A DNA stretch of 64,000 nt, taken from Rhizomucor pusillus (Eukaryota; Mucoromycota; Mucoromycetes; Mucorales; Lichtheimiaceae). A program made the position numbers and the translations under genes. This document shows, one piece after another, positions 22,636 through 36,007 of this stretch. The notes beneath the pieces are model-generated. The model was not told where the DNA came from. It did not search any database and was given only the letters and a program-made list of their open reading frames with translations. The DNA lies in assembly GCA_900175165.2 (NCBI GenBank), contig FWWN02000703.1, positions 1 through 64,000 on the forward strand. Reading direction: 5' to 3'. The first letter of the stretch is position 1; each line of letters starts with the position of its first letter.

Positions 22636-23196
22636 TTAGCTGATAATGCAGCAAATGCATTCTTCTTCCAACGCAGGTTGACTGCCCGTTCTTCGTGCTC
22701 CCAGTGTAGGCGAAGAAGACTGCGCCGCTGCTGCCGACATAAAGCTGCAATTCTTTCTGGGATTTGAAGTTGCCCTTGCCGCGCTGCTATTGTTACCATT
22801 GTCTCCACATTGCCGATTGCTGGCCTCTCTTGTGCGGCGATCTGATGCAACTAGCACCTGATTGTTTTCACGCCGGCTATTTTTGGACGAGCATCGATTA
22901 TCCGCTGACAGTATCCCAGTTGTGCTTTCCATGAAGATAAAGGTGTCGAGACTACTGCTACTCTCGCTGCGTCGCACTCGCAAGGAGGGATTTCGGTATA
23001 ATCCATAATGGATATCACCCGCGGTCATGGTACCGAGGTACGGATCGGCAACAGCTGTCAATCCTGTGCCGAATGCTGCTTCGTCGTAGATCTCGACCCT
23101 CGCTCGTCTTTCAAAAGCTCGATCCAGCACGGCCAAGTGTCGGTTCGATAGTCGCTTGTGATCCATCCCATCTGTAGAATACCAGTATGATGCCAT
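22636..23196 (-). CDS. Unknown 186-residue protein with a C-terminal CaaX box
   Basis: Single open frame from ATG 23196 to TAA at 22636-22638. An in-frame region upstream to 23304 lacks an obvious better start, and the first in-frame ATG with a good context is used (ACCATGG on the coding strand). The sequence begins MASYWYSTDGMDHKRL, is Arg-rich near residues 20-35 (LDRAFERRARVEIYDEAAFG), and becomes Ser/Asn-rich and probably disordered. It ends EEECICCIIS. The last four residues C-I-I-S form a CaaX motif with a Ser, favouring farnesylation; two extra cysteines just before could be palmitoylated, as in Ras/Rho tails. No GTP-binding motif is present, so it is not a small GTPase. A peripheral membrane adaptor is plausible. 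I do not recognise the family. Confidence 0.65.
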   Translation of the reverse strand: MASYWYSTDGMDHKRLSNRHLAVLDRAFERRARVEIYDEAAFGTGLTAVADPYLGTMTAGDIHYGLYRNPSLRVRRSESSSSLDTFIFMESTTGILSADNRCSSKNSRRENNQVLVASDRRTREASNRQCGDNGNNSSAARATSNPRKNCSFMSAAAAQSSSPTLGARRTGSQPALEEECICCIIS

Positions 23197-24598
23197 GGTG
23201 CGCAAGAAAGGGAAATAAGATTTTTCAGCACAGTAGGTTTTATCACATATCACGAAAAGGAGACGTAAATCTATATCTTTCTTGACCCAAGGAGCAAAAT
23301 TCAAAAATTAAAAAGAACTTTGACGGGCTGAACTGACGGAACTGGGAAGGAGGGTTTAGGAGTACCCTGAGTGGGATCGACCTAGCTCTTTTATCTTGGG
23401 TTTGCTTTCTGGCCCTCAACTTAAGCGACAGATGGAGCACGCGAAGCGCATGCGCACGCTCGACCCAGCACCTCCTCAACCCTGTCAGCAGTTGCCAAAA
23501 CATCTCCTCAAAATTTACCTGGCTTTTCCACTCCTGCTTTTTAGTGCAACATACAACTGATTTGGAACATTTGCATTAGGAAATAGGACCGTCCAATGCA
23601 GACAATGAAACGAGGATGACTTGAGTCCAGCATACGCTCTCCAAAAGGTACGATGGGCGATATTGTTTATAGTAAACAACTTTAAACTGGCGCATTCGGG
23701 GATAAGGGTCGTTAAGAGGGATATATAGGCCCTAAGAAGCACAGATCTTTATACTATTTTGTGGACTTTCTATCTCATGTCTCTCCTTTTTTCTTATTTC
23801 AACCGAGGGCCAAGTCGTCACCTGCTCTCTGCCATTCTCCATTGCTAAGCGCAAAGGCAAGAGAAAGAGAAATAAAGATCGAGGAAGCCAAGTTTCAGTG
23901 ACTATCATCCTTGAATGTGCTGATTAGATATTACTGTTATTAACGGCGATAAGTAATGTCGCGAATATAGCAGCAGGTCCCCAAGGGATGTCTTGATTTA
24001 TCATAGTCACATATACTGTCGCATCGAGTTGCCATAAAGAAAACTTGTATGTCGTAAAGCACGGCGGCAGCATCATCTTCGGGTAATGCAAAAGTTTGTG
24101 CAAAAAGCAGAAGATCAGCGCGTAAGCACGCCTCGTCATGTTACACTAAACCCTCGTCCATTCGGGAGCGTCTTACATAGATTTCTTGCTGTCGAGCAAA
24201 AGCATGTAATCCTTTGATCCCCGTGTGGAAAGGAAACACTAGAAGTTGGAAAGAAAGGATACCTTGCATGCCCACGTAAACTCATTATACTATTGAAATT
24301 CCATAATGAAAACATACTCTAAAAATTAGAAGGTACTATCATATATAATTCTAACCACTTATCACGTAGCAGCTTACATAGCTTATTGTGATGCAAATTC
24401 GTTCACCCTGATCCGATCGTCCTGATCCGCAGCAACATACACATTCATGGCGTATTATTGACCGGAAACGTGATCTAATCGAACTTTAAAACTTATCTAC
24501 ATGAACTCATGGTAGGAAAAACAGTAATAGAAATTACAGAGGAGCAAGCTTTTTCTTATCGTTTTTGGATCCAACGCTGTTAATATATCCTTTCTATT
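23197..24598. other. Intergenic, no gene seen
   Basis: About 1.4 kb. A 71-residue minus-strand frame at 23924-24139 is hydrophobic but unsupported. The remainder is AT-rich and presumably holds the upstream region of the CaaX gene and the 3' flank of the mannosidase. Confidence 0.45.
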
Positions 24599-27056
<2,458 letters not shown>

Positions 27057-29109
27057 AGTTAGCGCGTGCGTACGTGAGAGAAACGACAAAGAAAACGGTG
27101 AAAAAGAAGAAGAAGAAAAGGGAAGCAGGCAAAGCTAAAAAGATAAATAGCAAGAGGGCAATAAAAATGTATGTGCGACAATACTGTATGTGTTCGTGCG
27201 ACCTAAAATGCTGAGGCCCGTTTCCAGGCCAAGTAACACAATCTGGATCTAATTGCAATGCTATATTAGGGGAGACCCGACGACGATAGAGATATGACTT
27301 GCTTGCTGCAAGAAGCACCTTGCCGTTTGCACATTTTATTTGGATCCAATTTATCAACTTGGTTGAGACCAGCTGTGCTCCTGATTGATTGAGACCAAAT
27401 CAATTGATGCTGCCCCCAATTAGAATGTGAAAGGAAGGAACGGCTTTTTTACTGAAAGCCAAATAATCTTCTCTGTAGTTAGAAGCAGCGGCAGCAGCGA
27501 CAGAAGCAAGCAGAACTTAAAAATTCTATACTGAGCTTGTAAATGATTTATTTACATTGGCATTCGACGTAATTCGCGGTGGAAGAAAGCATGCTTTGCT
27601 TGCATCACGCACTTACTGCTTCCTTTTAGGAAGCAAGTCTGCATTCTCGATCATTCGCCACTACTACATTACTCATATGAAACTTTCTGTGCTGAAGAAC
27701 GACTATCCCCCCAGAAATATTATTATTAGATAAAGTGATCTTTGTTTGCTCCATATCCGCAATGTTGCATGAAATGTTATACACAAAGCTGACAAGTAGG
27801 TTGTCTGATCATGATCTTTACAATAAACGAGATATAATTTTTTTTTCTGCTTTCGTCCTCCGTTATAGGAAATGACCGAGATATTCTGTGATCGTTCGAG
27901 AAAGCGTTACCTTCATATTGATTTCCGAAAAGTTTCTGTACTTTCGCCAATAGCCTTTGATATCTACCTCACATAGCTCCTCGAATGGCTTTAGGACGAG
28001 TCATAAGTTCGCTACTTACGTCCAAGGATAACTCGTCATGTACAAACCTCTGCATCTGAGGATGCAAGAAGCTACACCCCAGAATTGCACCGTTTTATAA
28101 GCATCTACGAGTTTCATGTGATGAACCAAAACATGTTCATACGTAGGCTGGAAATTCGATCATTGCAGGATGCGCTGCTGCGTGGTAATCTTTGTATTTG
28201 AACAAGTCAAGACACGATAATCCATACTTCGGTTTTGTCAGTTCCACAAAGAGGAGATAAAGATGCATAGCTCATTTGTTTTTTACAGAGCTCCTCAGAG
28301 TCAGGACTAAATCTTTTGGAATTTTATAACTTGGTAGCAGAGGCCCAAATTCGATATATCTGCGTGTCTGCCGTCGTGTTTCGTAAATGGAACGATTCGT
28401 GCTGTAAATTGCTCAAGAAATAGAACAAGGATCGAGTGGGCCGAGATTTTATCCGTAAAAAGGGCGAGGTAACCATTCTATTATCCGGTTTGGTTAGGTG
28501 TTTTACTCAATAGTACGTTTCAAATAAAAGGATCCGGAGCCGCAATATGCATTAATCCGCAGAAACGGATAATCCTATGGATGAGCCATTTTACTAGTGA
28601 GGATATCTACAAAGTGTGATAGGTGGATGACATGGTCAGATTACTCGGTGGCACAATATAGCCATGCTCTCTCGATCTTGGCGCCTGCAGGTCTCACTGC
28701 ATTTAACTTTTATCCGAACTCAATGTGGTGGGTTTACCGCGACTTGATTTGATGTCGTCAATCTCTGTTTAGATCTGGATCTGCCAGTTATGATTCCTAT
28801 GGACCGTCATGCATAACATCAGGATATATACATCATGTCCGAGCATACGTAAATATCCCACACATGCATTTGAAACTCTTCTGCATACAGTAATATTATT
28901 ATGCAGAACAATGTTAAACCATTTTTCCGCTGGATAAACTTCTCTTCTAACATAATCGTAGAGTGGGAATGGATAGACATAGCCCAACACAGCCGACACA
29001 GCCTCATGTTTACAGGTAGGACAAGCAACGGCTCCGCGTCAAATCATGGTCTGTGTATGTTTTAAGTTCCCATCTGTGCATCCTCTCGAATATTGCAGTT
29101 GAGAGCAGA
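27057..29109. other. Long divergent intergenic region
   Basis: About 2 kb between the GH47 start (minus) and the first P450 (plus). Only short, unsupported frames on both strands; none has recognisable motifs. It may hold promoters or old, unrecognisable relics. Confidence 0.45.
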
Positions 29110-29116
29110 TATAAAA
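29110..29116 (+). promoter_or_regulatory. TATA box of the intact CYP509-like gene
   Basis: TATAAAA lies 65 bases upstream of the ATG at 29181 and is followed by a C/T-rich initiator-like tract, the usual arrangement for a regulated fungal gene. The paralogue at 32.2 kb keeps a TATAAAA as well. Confidence 0.55.
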
Positions 29117-29180
29117 GGCGCAAACTTGCCTAACTCTTTTTTTTTTCTTTAACTTCTCCGCTTCTCTACATTCTTGAGTA

Positions 29181-31492
29181 ATGTCGACACCGTCGCTCCT
29201 TTCATCGGTTACACCGATTGTAAATACGTCCTTTGAGCGTGTGACGGAGCTTTACCAGACGCACGTACTACCACGTCTCAACTCCAGACAGGGCCGAGTT
29301 ACGGCTATTAGCACGGCCGTTGCAGTTACCGTTGTCTACCTCGCCTACGATAAGCTCACCAAACCTCCTCGAAAATTACGGCATATACCCCAGGTCAGCT
29401 TTTACAACTTTGTTGAAGCAGTCACGAAAAGAATCCCATTCTTGATCTACACCAAGAAGAACGTGATCCCGCTTTTGGAGGAAAACGAGAGCGGTGTCTA
29501 CTTGGTATGTGTTAAGAAGAAAAAAATATTTGTATATTTTCACGTGAATATGCAGAAAGCTTTCTCTAACTGGTTGGCTTACTTTGAAATAAGCGTCCTG
29601 ATCGTATGGGATGGACTGTGTTCGTCGCTAACCCCAAGGTTGCAAAGCTTGTGCTACTCAAGCAAGGTATAGCGGGACATTCCATTTCAGACTTTGCGAA
29701 TAGACTTCAGGTATCTCACATGCACGTACGCCTGAATTGATAGATCTATTCCCCAAGTACGATCACGCTATAGGCTCGAAAGGAACATCCTTCCAAAAGT
29801 TCGCTCTGGGCCAGGCAAACAATCTCGTGTTTGAGCCTTCCATTCACAAATGGAAGCAACAGCGCAAAGTAAGATCAAGCTGAGTTTTTATCAATCACTC
29901 TGAAAGGATGATATTAAATAGACTTCTTCAAATTATCGACGTTGAACAGGTTGCCAATCCTGCCTTCCATCGTGCAATGCCCGTCAAACTGTTCGGTCGC
30001 ATGACTTCAAAGCTCTTCAATGTTATGGATGCCACGGACGGCCAAAATCTTGACTGGCATGATCTGATGAGCCGTTGGGCTTTGGATATTATTGGACTGG
30101 CCGGTTTTGGTATGATCGTGATCGATGTAATCTGCTAACCAGCAACGACGTAACGTATTTTGACAATTTCGTTCTCCCACATAGATTTTGACTTCAACAG
30201 TCTCGAAGACCCTGACGGAATTTATCCAACCCAATACAAAGAAATCATCAAGGGTACCCGCGACCCCGTCTTTATCTTCTTCCCTTTTATTGAACGGCAT
30301 CTGGGCTTTTTGTTCAAAAAGTCTGGTCGTACCAAACGCCTTATTTCTGAATTTTACGACATGATCAACGAGATTGTTGTGCACAAACGTCATGTCTTGG
30401 AACACAGCAATGTCAACGAGAATCTTGATGAAAACGAAAAGGATCTTTTGACTCTTATGATCGAAGCAGAATTGCAGGGAGAAGGAGCACTTTCTAACGA
30501 TGAATTGATGGTACGTAACATATTTACATACTTCAAACCTTCCGTTTATCAAGCATGCTAACTGATTTTCGTTTTCTTTTGTAAAGAGCAATTTGGTTAT
30601 TTTCTTTATTGCTGGTATGCGTGGATATCCACTTAAATCACTTTGAAGTCACATATTGCTAATTTCGGTACCTGGCACCAATTGTAAAGGCCATGACACC
30701 ACTGCAGTTACTTTGAGCAATGCTATCTACTATATGGCTATGAATCCTGTATGTTTGATTTTATTTATTTACAAGAGATTATGCCATGAGTCTAATAAGC
30801 GGTATATCAGCACGTTCAAGAAAAACTTCGAGAGGAAGCGATTACCGTCCTCGGCGATGATAAGGTGGACGTTTGGCCGACCTTGGAGCAAACAAAGCAT
30901 CTGACATATGCTAATCTCGTAATCAAAGAGGTAAACTGTCCAAACATTCTGTCACTCAGGATTTGGTTTTACTCACTGTGTTCGTATCTCGATGGATACG
31001 TATTTAGACTCTGCGTATTGGAGCACCTTTGCCTCACATTTTTTCGAGAGAAGCAGCCAAGGATTGCGAACTTGGTGGTTACTTTGTCCCAAAGGGTACT
31101 CCTATCACTGTGGATATCCATAACATGCATCACAATCCGCATGTCTGGAAAAACCCATCCAAGTTTGATCCAGAACGCTTCCGAGCTGGTGGTGAAGCAG
31201 ATCAAAATGAGGGCATGGCTTGGGTACCATTCAGCAACGGAGGACGTCAATGCATCGGTATGAACTTTAGTATCAACGAGCAGCGTGTGTTGCTTTCTAT
31301 GCTCGGTAAGTCTTTAAACGATTTATCCGTCACGTTGATTCTGACAGGCATGTGTGTGTGAAAATCTTTGCAGTGCGCAAGTACACATGGACTCTTCCTG
31401 AGGACTCTATTCACAAGAATGGTCTTATCACGACTCCTGCCGGTTTCATAACGCCTATCGATCTACGCATTAATTTCAAGCGTCGCTACTAA
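29181..31492 (+). CDS. Cytochrome P450, CYP509-like, intact copy
   Basis: Multi-exon gene from ATG 29181 to TAA at 31490-31492, about 525 residues, normal for the family. The N-terminus has one membrane segment (AISTAVAVTVVYLAYDKL) and a basic/proline hinge (TKPPRKLRHIP). Landmarks: helix C WKQQRKVANPAFHRAMPV, a DFDFNSLEDPDGIYP region, helix I FFIAGHDTTAVTLSNAIYYM (with an intron between AG and HDTT), the ExxR-containing VIKETLRIGAPLPHIFSREA, the PERF motif (FDPERFRAGGEAD), and the heme loop FSNGGRQCIGMNFSINEQ with the Cys ligand. The C-terminus reads ITPIDLRINFKRRY. It is a membrane-bound monooxygenase needing a P450 reductase; the substrate cannot be told. CYP509 is a Mucoromycota-restricted family as I recall. 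A damaged paralogue follows in tandem. Confidence 0.9.
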
Positions 31493-32212
31493 GCTGTATT
31501 GCTTCAAAGTAAATTTTATAGTAGCTTTAATTTGAGAAAACTGAAAACAAATCAATATCTTTGCAACATTTCTTTTCCAATAACCAATGTCGGGATACTA
31601 GATAGCCGCATTCATTGGTCTCTTCCGGCTTGTTATTAGCCGGAATTGGGGTTAAATCCTTTTACATCAGCATTATTGCGAGAGTAATGATCTGCATATT
31701 TTGACAAACTATCATCAACACAACATAGAACATCGCAGAAACGCGAAGTGATTTTAGAAAAACTGTCATGACGGGTCCGTGTGATTGGATATGCATCCCC
31801 ATACAAATGACGTTGATGTGATCTGCAATTTGTATTGCTACAATAAGAGTGTCTCATATTTGGTCGTTCAATGGTTGCAACACGGCGTTAGAATTCAAAT
31901 TTTCGGTAAAGATTAAGCGACGACTTCAATTAAGCGTTTGAAGTGTCTGGAGCTGTCCTGATTAAGGATCAATGTAAGCAAATTTGATACACAAACCTGC
32001 GTAGCTGGATGATACACCCGAGACCTAGTCAATTAGTTTGCTGAGAGACTATGTAGTGAAATATATCAGAGAATCACTGACTAGTTATTGTAGGAGCAGC
32101 AAGCAAGGATCAACAACCTTTCAGCAAGGAAGCACTGGATGAATGATCATCCATTCTCGGGTCTCGGGGAAATAGCATCCGACGATGCTTTTGTCTGTCT
32201 TTAAGTATGCAC
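31493..32212. other. Spacer between tandem P450 copies
   Basis: About 720 bases with no supported gene. It contains the 3' flank of the intact copy and the upstream region of the decayed copy. Confidence 0.5.
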
Positions 32213-32219
32213 TATAAAA
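32213..32219 (+). promoter_or_regulatory. TATA box in front of the P450 pseudogene
   Basis: TATAAAA lies 44 bases upstream of the ATG at 32263. A core-promoter element survives although the coding region is broken. Confidence 0.45.
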
Positions 32220-32262
32220 TTTGGGATAGCTGCCCAAGAACGATTTACATTTTGCAAGAGTT

Positions 32263-34482
32263 ATGTCGTCCTTTGCACTTTCATCAGTGGCGCCATACAT
32301 CAGTTCACCTTTTGAGCACTTGATTGAACTGTATGAAAAACAACTGTTACCATGCATCACGACCAATGCAAAGTCGAGTGATCCATTAGCTCCGCAGCTG
32401 CGCTCGCAGTGTTATATCTCGCATACGACAGGATCCTACATCCACCACGAGCCTTACGCCGCATACCTGCTGTCAGCTACTTCAATTTTCTCAAAGCAGC
32501 CGTCAAAAGAACACCACTGCGTATTTACTCGAACGAGAATGTGATGCCTATTCTAAAGGAATACGAGGCTGGCATTTATCTGGTAACAACGAATAATCAT
32601 GATATTATCAGGTGCCAGTATTTGCGCTGACTAGTTGACGCTCTAACTCCCAGACCGATTCGGATGGACGGTTTTTGTTGCAAACCAAAAGTTTGCCAAA
32701 ACGGTGCTGTACAAGCAAGGTACGAGGAAGAATCTTTCTTGTATCTAGGTTTATCTCATGTTATATTTTATTATGACCAGATGTGTTTCCAAAGAGCGAT
32801 CACAACAAACGAAGAGAAGAAACGTCTTTCAACAAACTCGCGTAAAGCCATGGTGGCAGCAATCTGGTCTTTGAAACCGACGTTCAAGTTTGGAAGAGAC
32901 AGCGCAAAGTAAGGGCGACGTACAACACAATGGGTGAGCATATATAATAACATCTACTGTGTTTAGGTAGCCAATCCAGCTTTCCACCGCGCTATGCCGT
33001 CAAGCTCTTCGATCGCATGACTTCAAAGTTGTTCGATATTATAGACGCCATGGACGGCCAGAATCTCGATTGGTTTAACCTAGTAGGGCGTCTCTCTCTT
33101 GATATCATTGGATTGGCTAGCTTTGGTAATCTTTGTGCACACAAAAGACTCATGGCTCCAACTCTAAACTTATTCTTGCTGTAGATTTTGATTTCAAAAG
33201 TATAGAAGAACCTGACGGAGCTTGGCCTGTCCATTACCACAATGTTGTCAAGGGTACCCGTGATCCATTGTTTACGTTTTTCCCTGCCACGGAGCAGCAT
33301 TTGGGTTTCTTTTCACAAAATCCCGTCGCACAAAGCGTCTTATTTCGGAACTTTTGGATATGATTTATCAAATTGTGTTGGAGAAGCGTAAAGTCCTCGA
33401 GGAAGGCCGTAAGGCAAGCGACAACCTCGATGACAATGAGAAGGATCTCTTGACGCTCATGCTCGAGGCGGAAATGCAAGGTGAAGGATCCATGGCGAAC
33501 GCTGAAGTCTTGGAAAGACGAGGATGTAAGCATATTTGCCTTGATGCTTTAATTGTTAATGCGCCGTTTTTCTTGTAACCATCTTACAGAGCAACGTGGC
33601 TGACTTCTTTGTTGCTGGCAAGTGATATGACATTGAAGTGGAAGGATTCGAAAATTATATATATACTGATAATTGCTCGAACAGGTCACGACACAACTGC
33701 GATTGCTTTGAGCAATACTGTCTATTACTTGGCTGTGAACCCGGTATGATTTATTAGACAACCCAATCCCCTTGAGAAATGCAAGTGTCAGTCTTGACTA
33801 ACAACTGGTATTACGCAGGATATTCAACAAAATGCCCGCGAAGTAGCAATTACCGTTTTAGGTGATGACAAGGAGGATGTCTACCCTACCCGTGGAACAG
33901 ACAAAAGAGTTGATCTACATCAATGAAGTAATGAAAGAAGTGAGTTACAATTATCTGCAGGTTTCGAGAACTGACCAAATTCACTTATAACACTGATGAT
34001 AGACTCTTCGTATGAGCACTCCGTTGGTCAGCGTTTTTTCAAGAGTCGCTGCCAAAGATTGTGAACTAGGTGGCTACGTTGTACCGAAAGGTACACCTGT
34101 CACTGTGGATCTCGATAGTGTGCATCACAACCCTCATGTCTGGAAGGATCCTAAAAGGCTTGACCCCGAGCGTTTCCGACCTGGCGGTGAAGCCGATCAA
34201 ATTGATTCTCTATCGTGGATGCCATTTGGAGGTGGCGGCCGCCAATGTATTGGTCTGAACTTTAGTCTCAACGAGCAGCGCGTAGTACTCTCAATGCTTC
34301 TTAAGGAATCCGCTGGGATAAGATGCGCAGCTGACACGTGATCTTACAAAAAGGTCTTTGTAGTACGAAAGAATACATGGAGTCTCCCTGACGATTCCAT
34401 CCACAAGAATGGACTAGTTACGACGTCGACGCTGCTGATCAGCCCAATTGATCTACGCATTAAATTTAAACGTAGATATTAA
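32263..34482 (+). pseudogene. Cytochrome P450, CYP509-like, decayed tandem paralogue
   Basis: This follows the 29.2 kb gene exon by exon, with the same intron positions, from ATG 32263 to TAA 34480-34482. Breaks found by comparing with the intact copy: a frameshift near 32385 between the N-terminal leader and ALAVLYLAYDRI; a TAA stop at 32843-32845 just before SNLVFE; loss of one base after AFHRAMP (about 32999); a one-base shift near 33310 before SRRTKRLISELLDM; and an extra base after EDVYPT (about 33890). The heme loop FGGGGRQCIGLNFSLNEQ, PERF motif (LDPERFRPGGEAD) and helix I (GHDTTAIALSNT) are still readable. Five separate breaks in a region whose neighbours are clean argue for genuine decay rather than sequencing error. 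Confidence 0.85.
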
Positions 34483-35077
34483 TTAAATAGAACTGGCTCA
34501 ACAGTTCGTTCTCAACTTGAAATTCTTGGTCATTGTCGCTCAGCATTGCTGTGTGCATAAAAAGACATCGCGTCATACCGCGTTGCCAGAAACAGAAATG
34601 ACGTTTGGTAATACTCTGAATTGTCAGTTACCATGCAAAAAGCCAATTTGATGGGATGCAGCCTCGAATTAATAAAGAATCTCATAAACTTGCATTCAAT
34701 TTTTGGTATCGTCTTACGCGAAACCAAGAAAGACAACATCGCTTTTTTACAACCCCACTGAAAATGCAGAATACATATGACGAACTGCACTTGACCCCCC
34801 AGATGTGTTTTCACGTGGCTGAGTGTTCAACTCGCCGGATTGGTAAGAAACAAGTGATTCTCACATTTGCCAAGCTGTTTGAATAGCAAGACATGTAGGA
34901 GAACATTTACGCGCCTTGCCTTAACGGTGACCTGAACTCCATCTTTTCAATTTCAGCCTATTATTCGAAGCATTCTTTTTGAAGACTTAGCCCCGAGTGT
35001 CATCTCGTCCGAAACACAAAGTAAAACCATTTACCGATCAGCAACCTGCTCCTCCTCCACGCTCTTCAATTGCGAAT
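34483..35077. other. Intergenic, upstream of the F-BAR/RhoGAP gene
   Basis: No separate gene is seen. It may contain an untranslated or short coding first exon of the next gene: an AG-preceded reading frame is open from about 34960 into 35078 (MSS-like VSSRPKHKVKPF without ATG). Confidence 0.45.
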
Positions 35078-35973
35078 ATGCATAGACCAAGAGGACGCAG
35101 TGTGTCTCAAGTTCCAGACACCGAAGTAAGTCTCGTCATCCACCCGAGCTACTACCTGTCCCTCCGCCCGCCACCCCTTTGCTCAGGCCCTGCCCTCCCC
35201 AAATGCGCTGCAATGGGCAAAGTAACTGGTGTATCTCGGACAAGAAGCGGAAGAGCGGTGATGAACGCGTGTTACTGACCCAATATGCTCGGGATTTAGA
35301 TACCCAATATCGAAAGTCACCACGAGTATGTCAACAAAGTGTTAAAGTGGAGTATATCCGACCTAGATCGATTTATTCATTTACTTCGGGCTCGGTAAAA
35401 ATGAGTTGCAGCGTTGCATCAAATATGAAGCAAGCTGATGATATGGAATTCTAGTGTATCGGCCGAAGAAGCCTACATTGCCAGCCTGGCCAAAATCAGC
35501 AGGACACAGGCAGCCTTGGAAAATGAACCATTCAACTGTTTCGGCGATGGAGAAACGACATTTCGCAAAGCAACACTCCAATACGAAGTATCGATCAATC
35601 AGCTTATCAATATTCGTCAAAGCCTTATCCGTTCAATGAATGCAAAGATTAAAATGCTATCAGATGTAAAGGTGATTGCTTTGCAGAGAACCGGTTTCTG
35701 ATAACATCCAGGGTTCGCTCATGTAAAACCTCAGGAAGCACAAGAGAGCAGAAGGAAAAAGGTCAAACTGAGATTAAGTGATCGCAACGCGCGATACATA
35801 AATTACAGGACTCGTGATATCGTAAAGGTAATACTTGACGAGAGATTGTGGATACACCGTAAAAAGAGACAAAGCGAGTAACTTTTAAAAATGACAGCTC
35901 CAAAAAACGTACTGGCACAAATGTAGCGAACTGCAGATAGTCCAGCAGCAGCTCCATCAACAGCAAGCCCAGC

Positions 35974-36007
<34 letters not shown>

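Noticed and set aside
23924..24139. 71-residue hydrophobic frame on the minus strand
   Set aside because: No promoter, homology or neighbouring exons; AT-rich DNA readily gives such hydrophobic frames.
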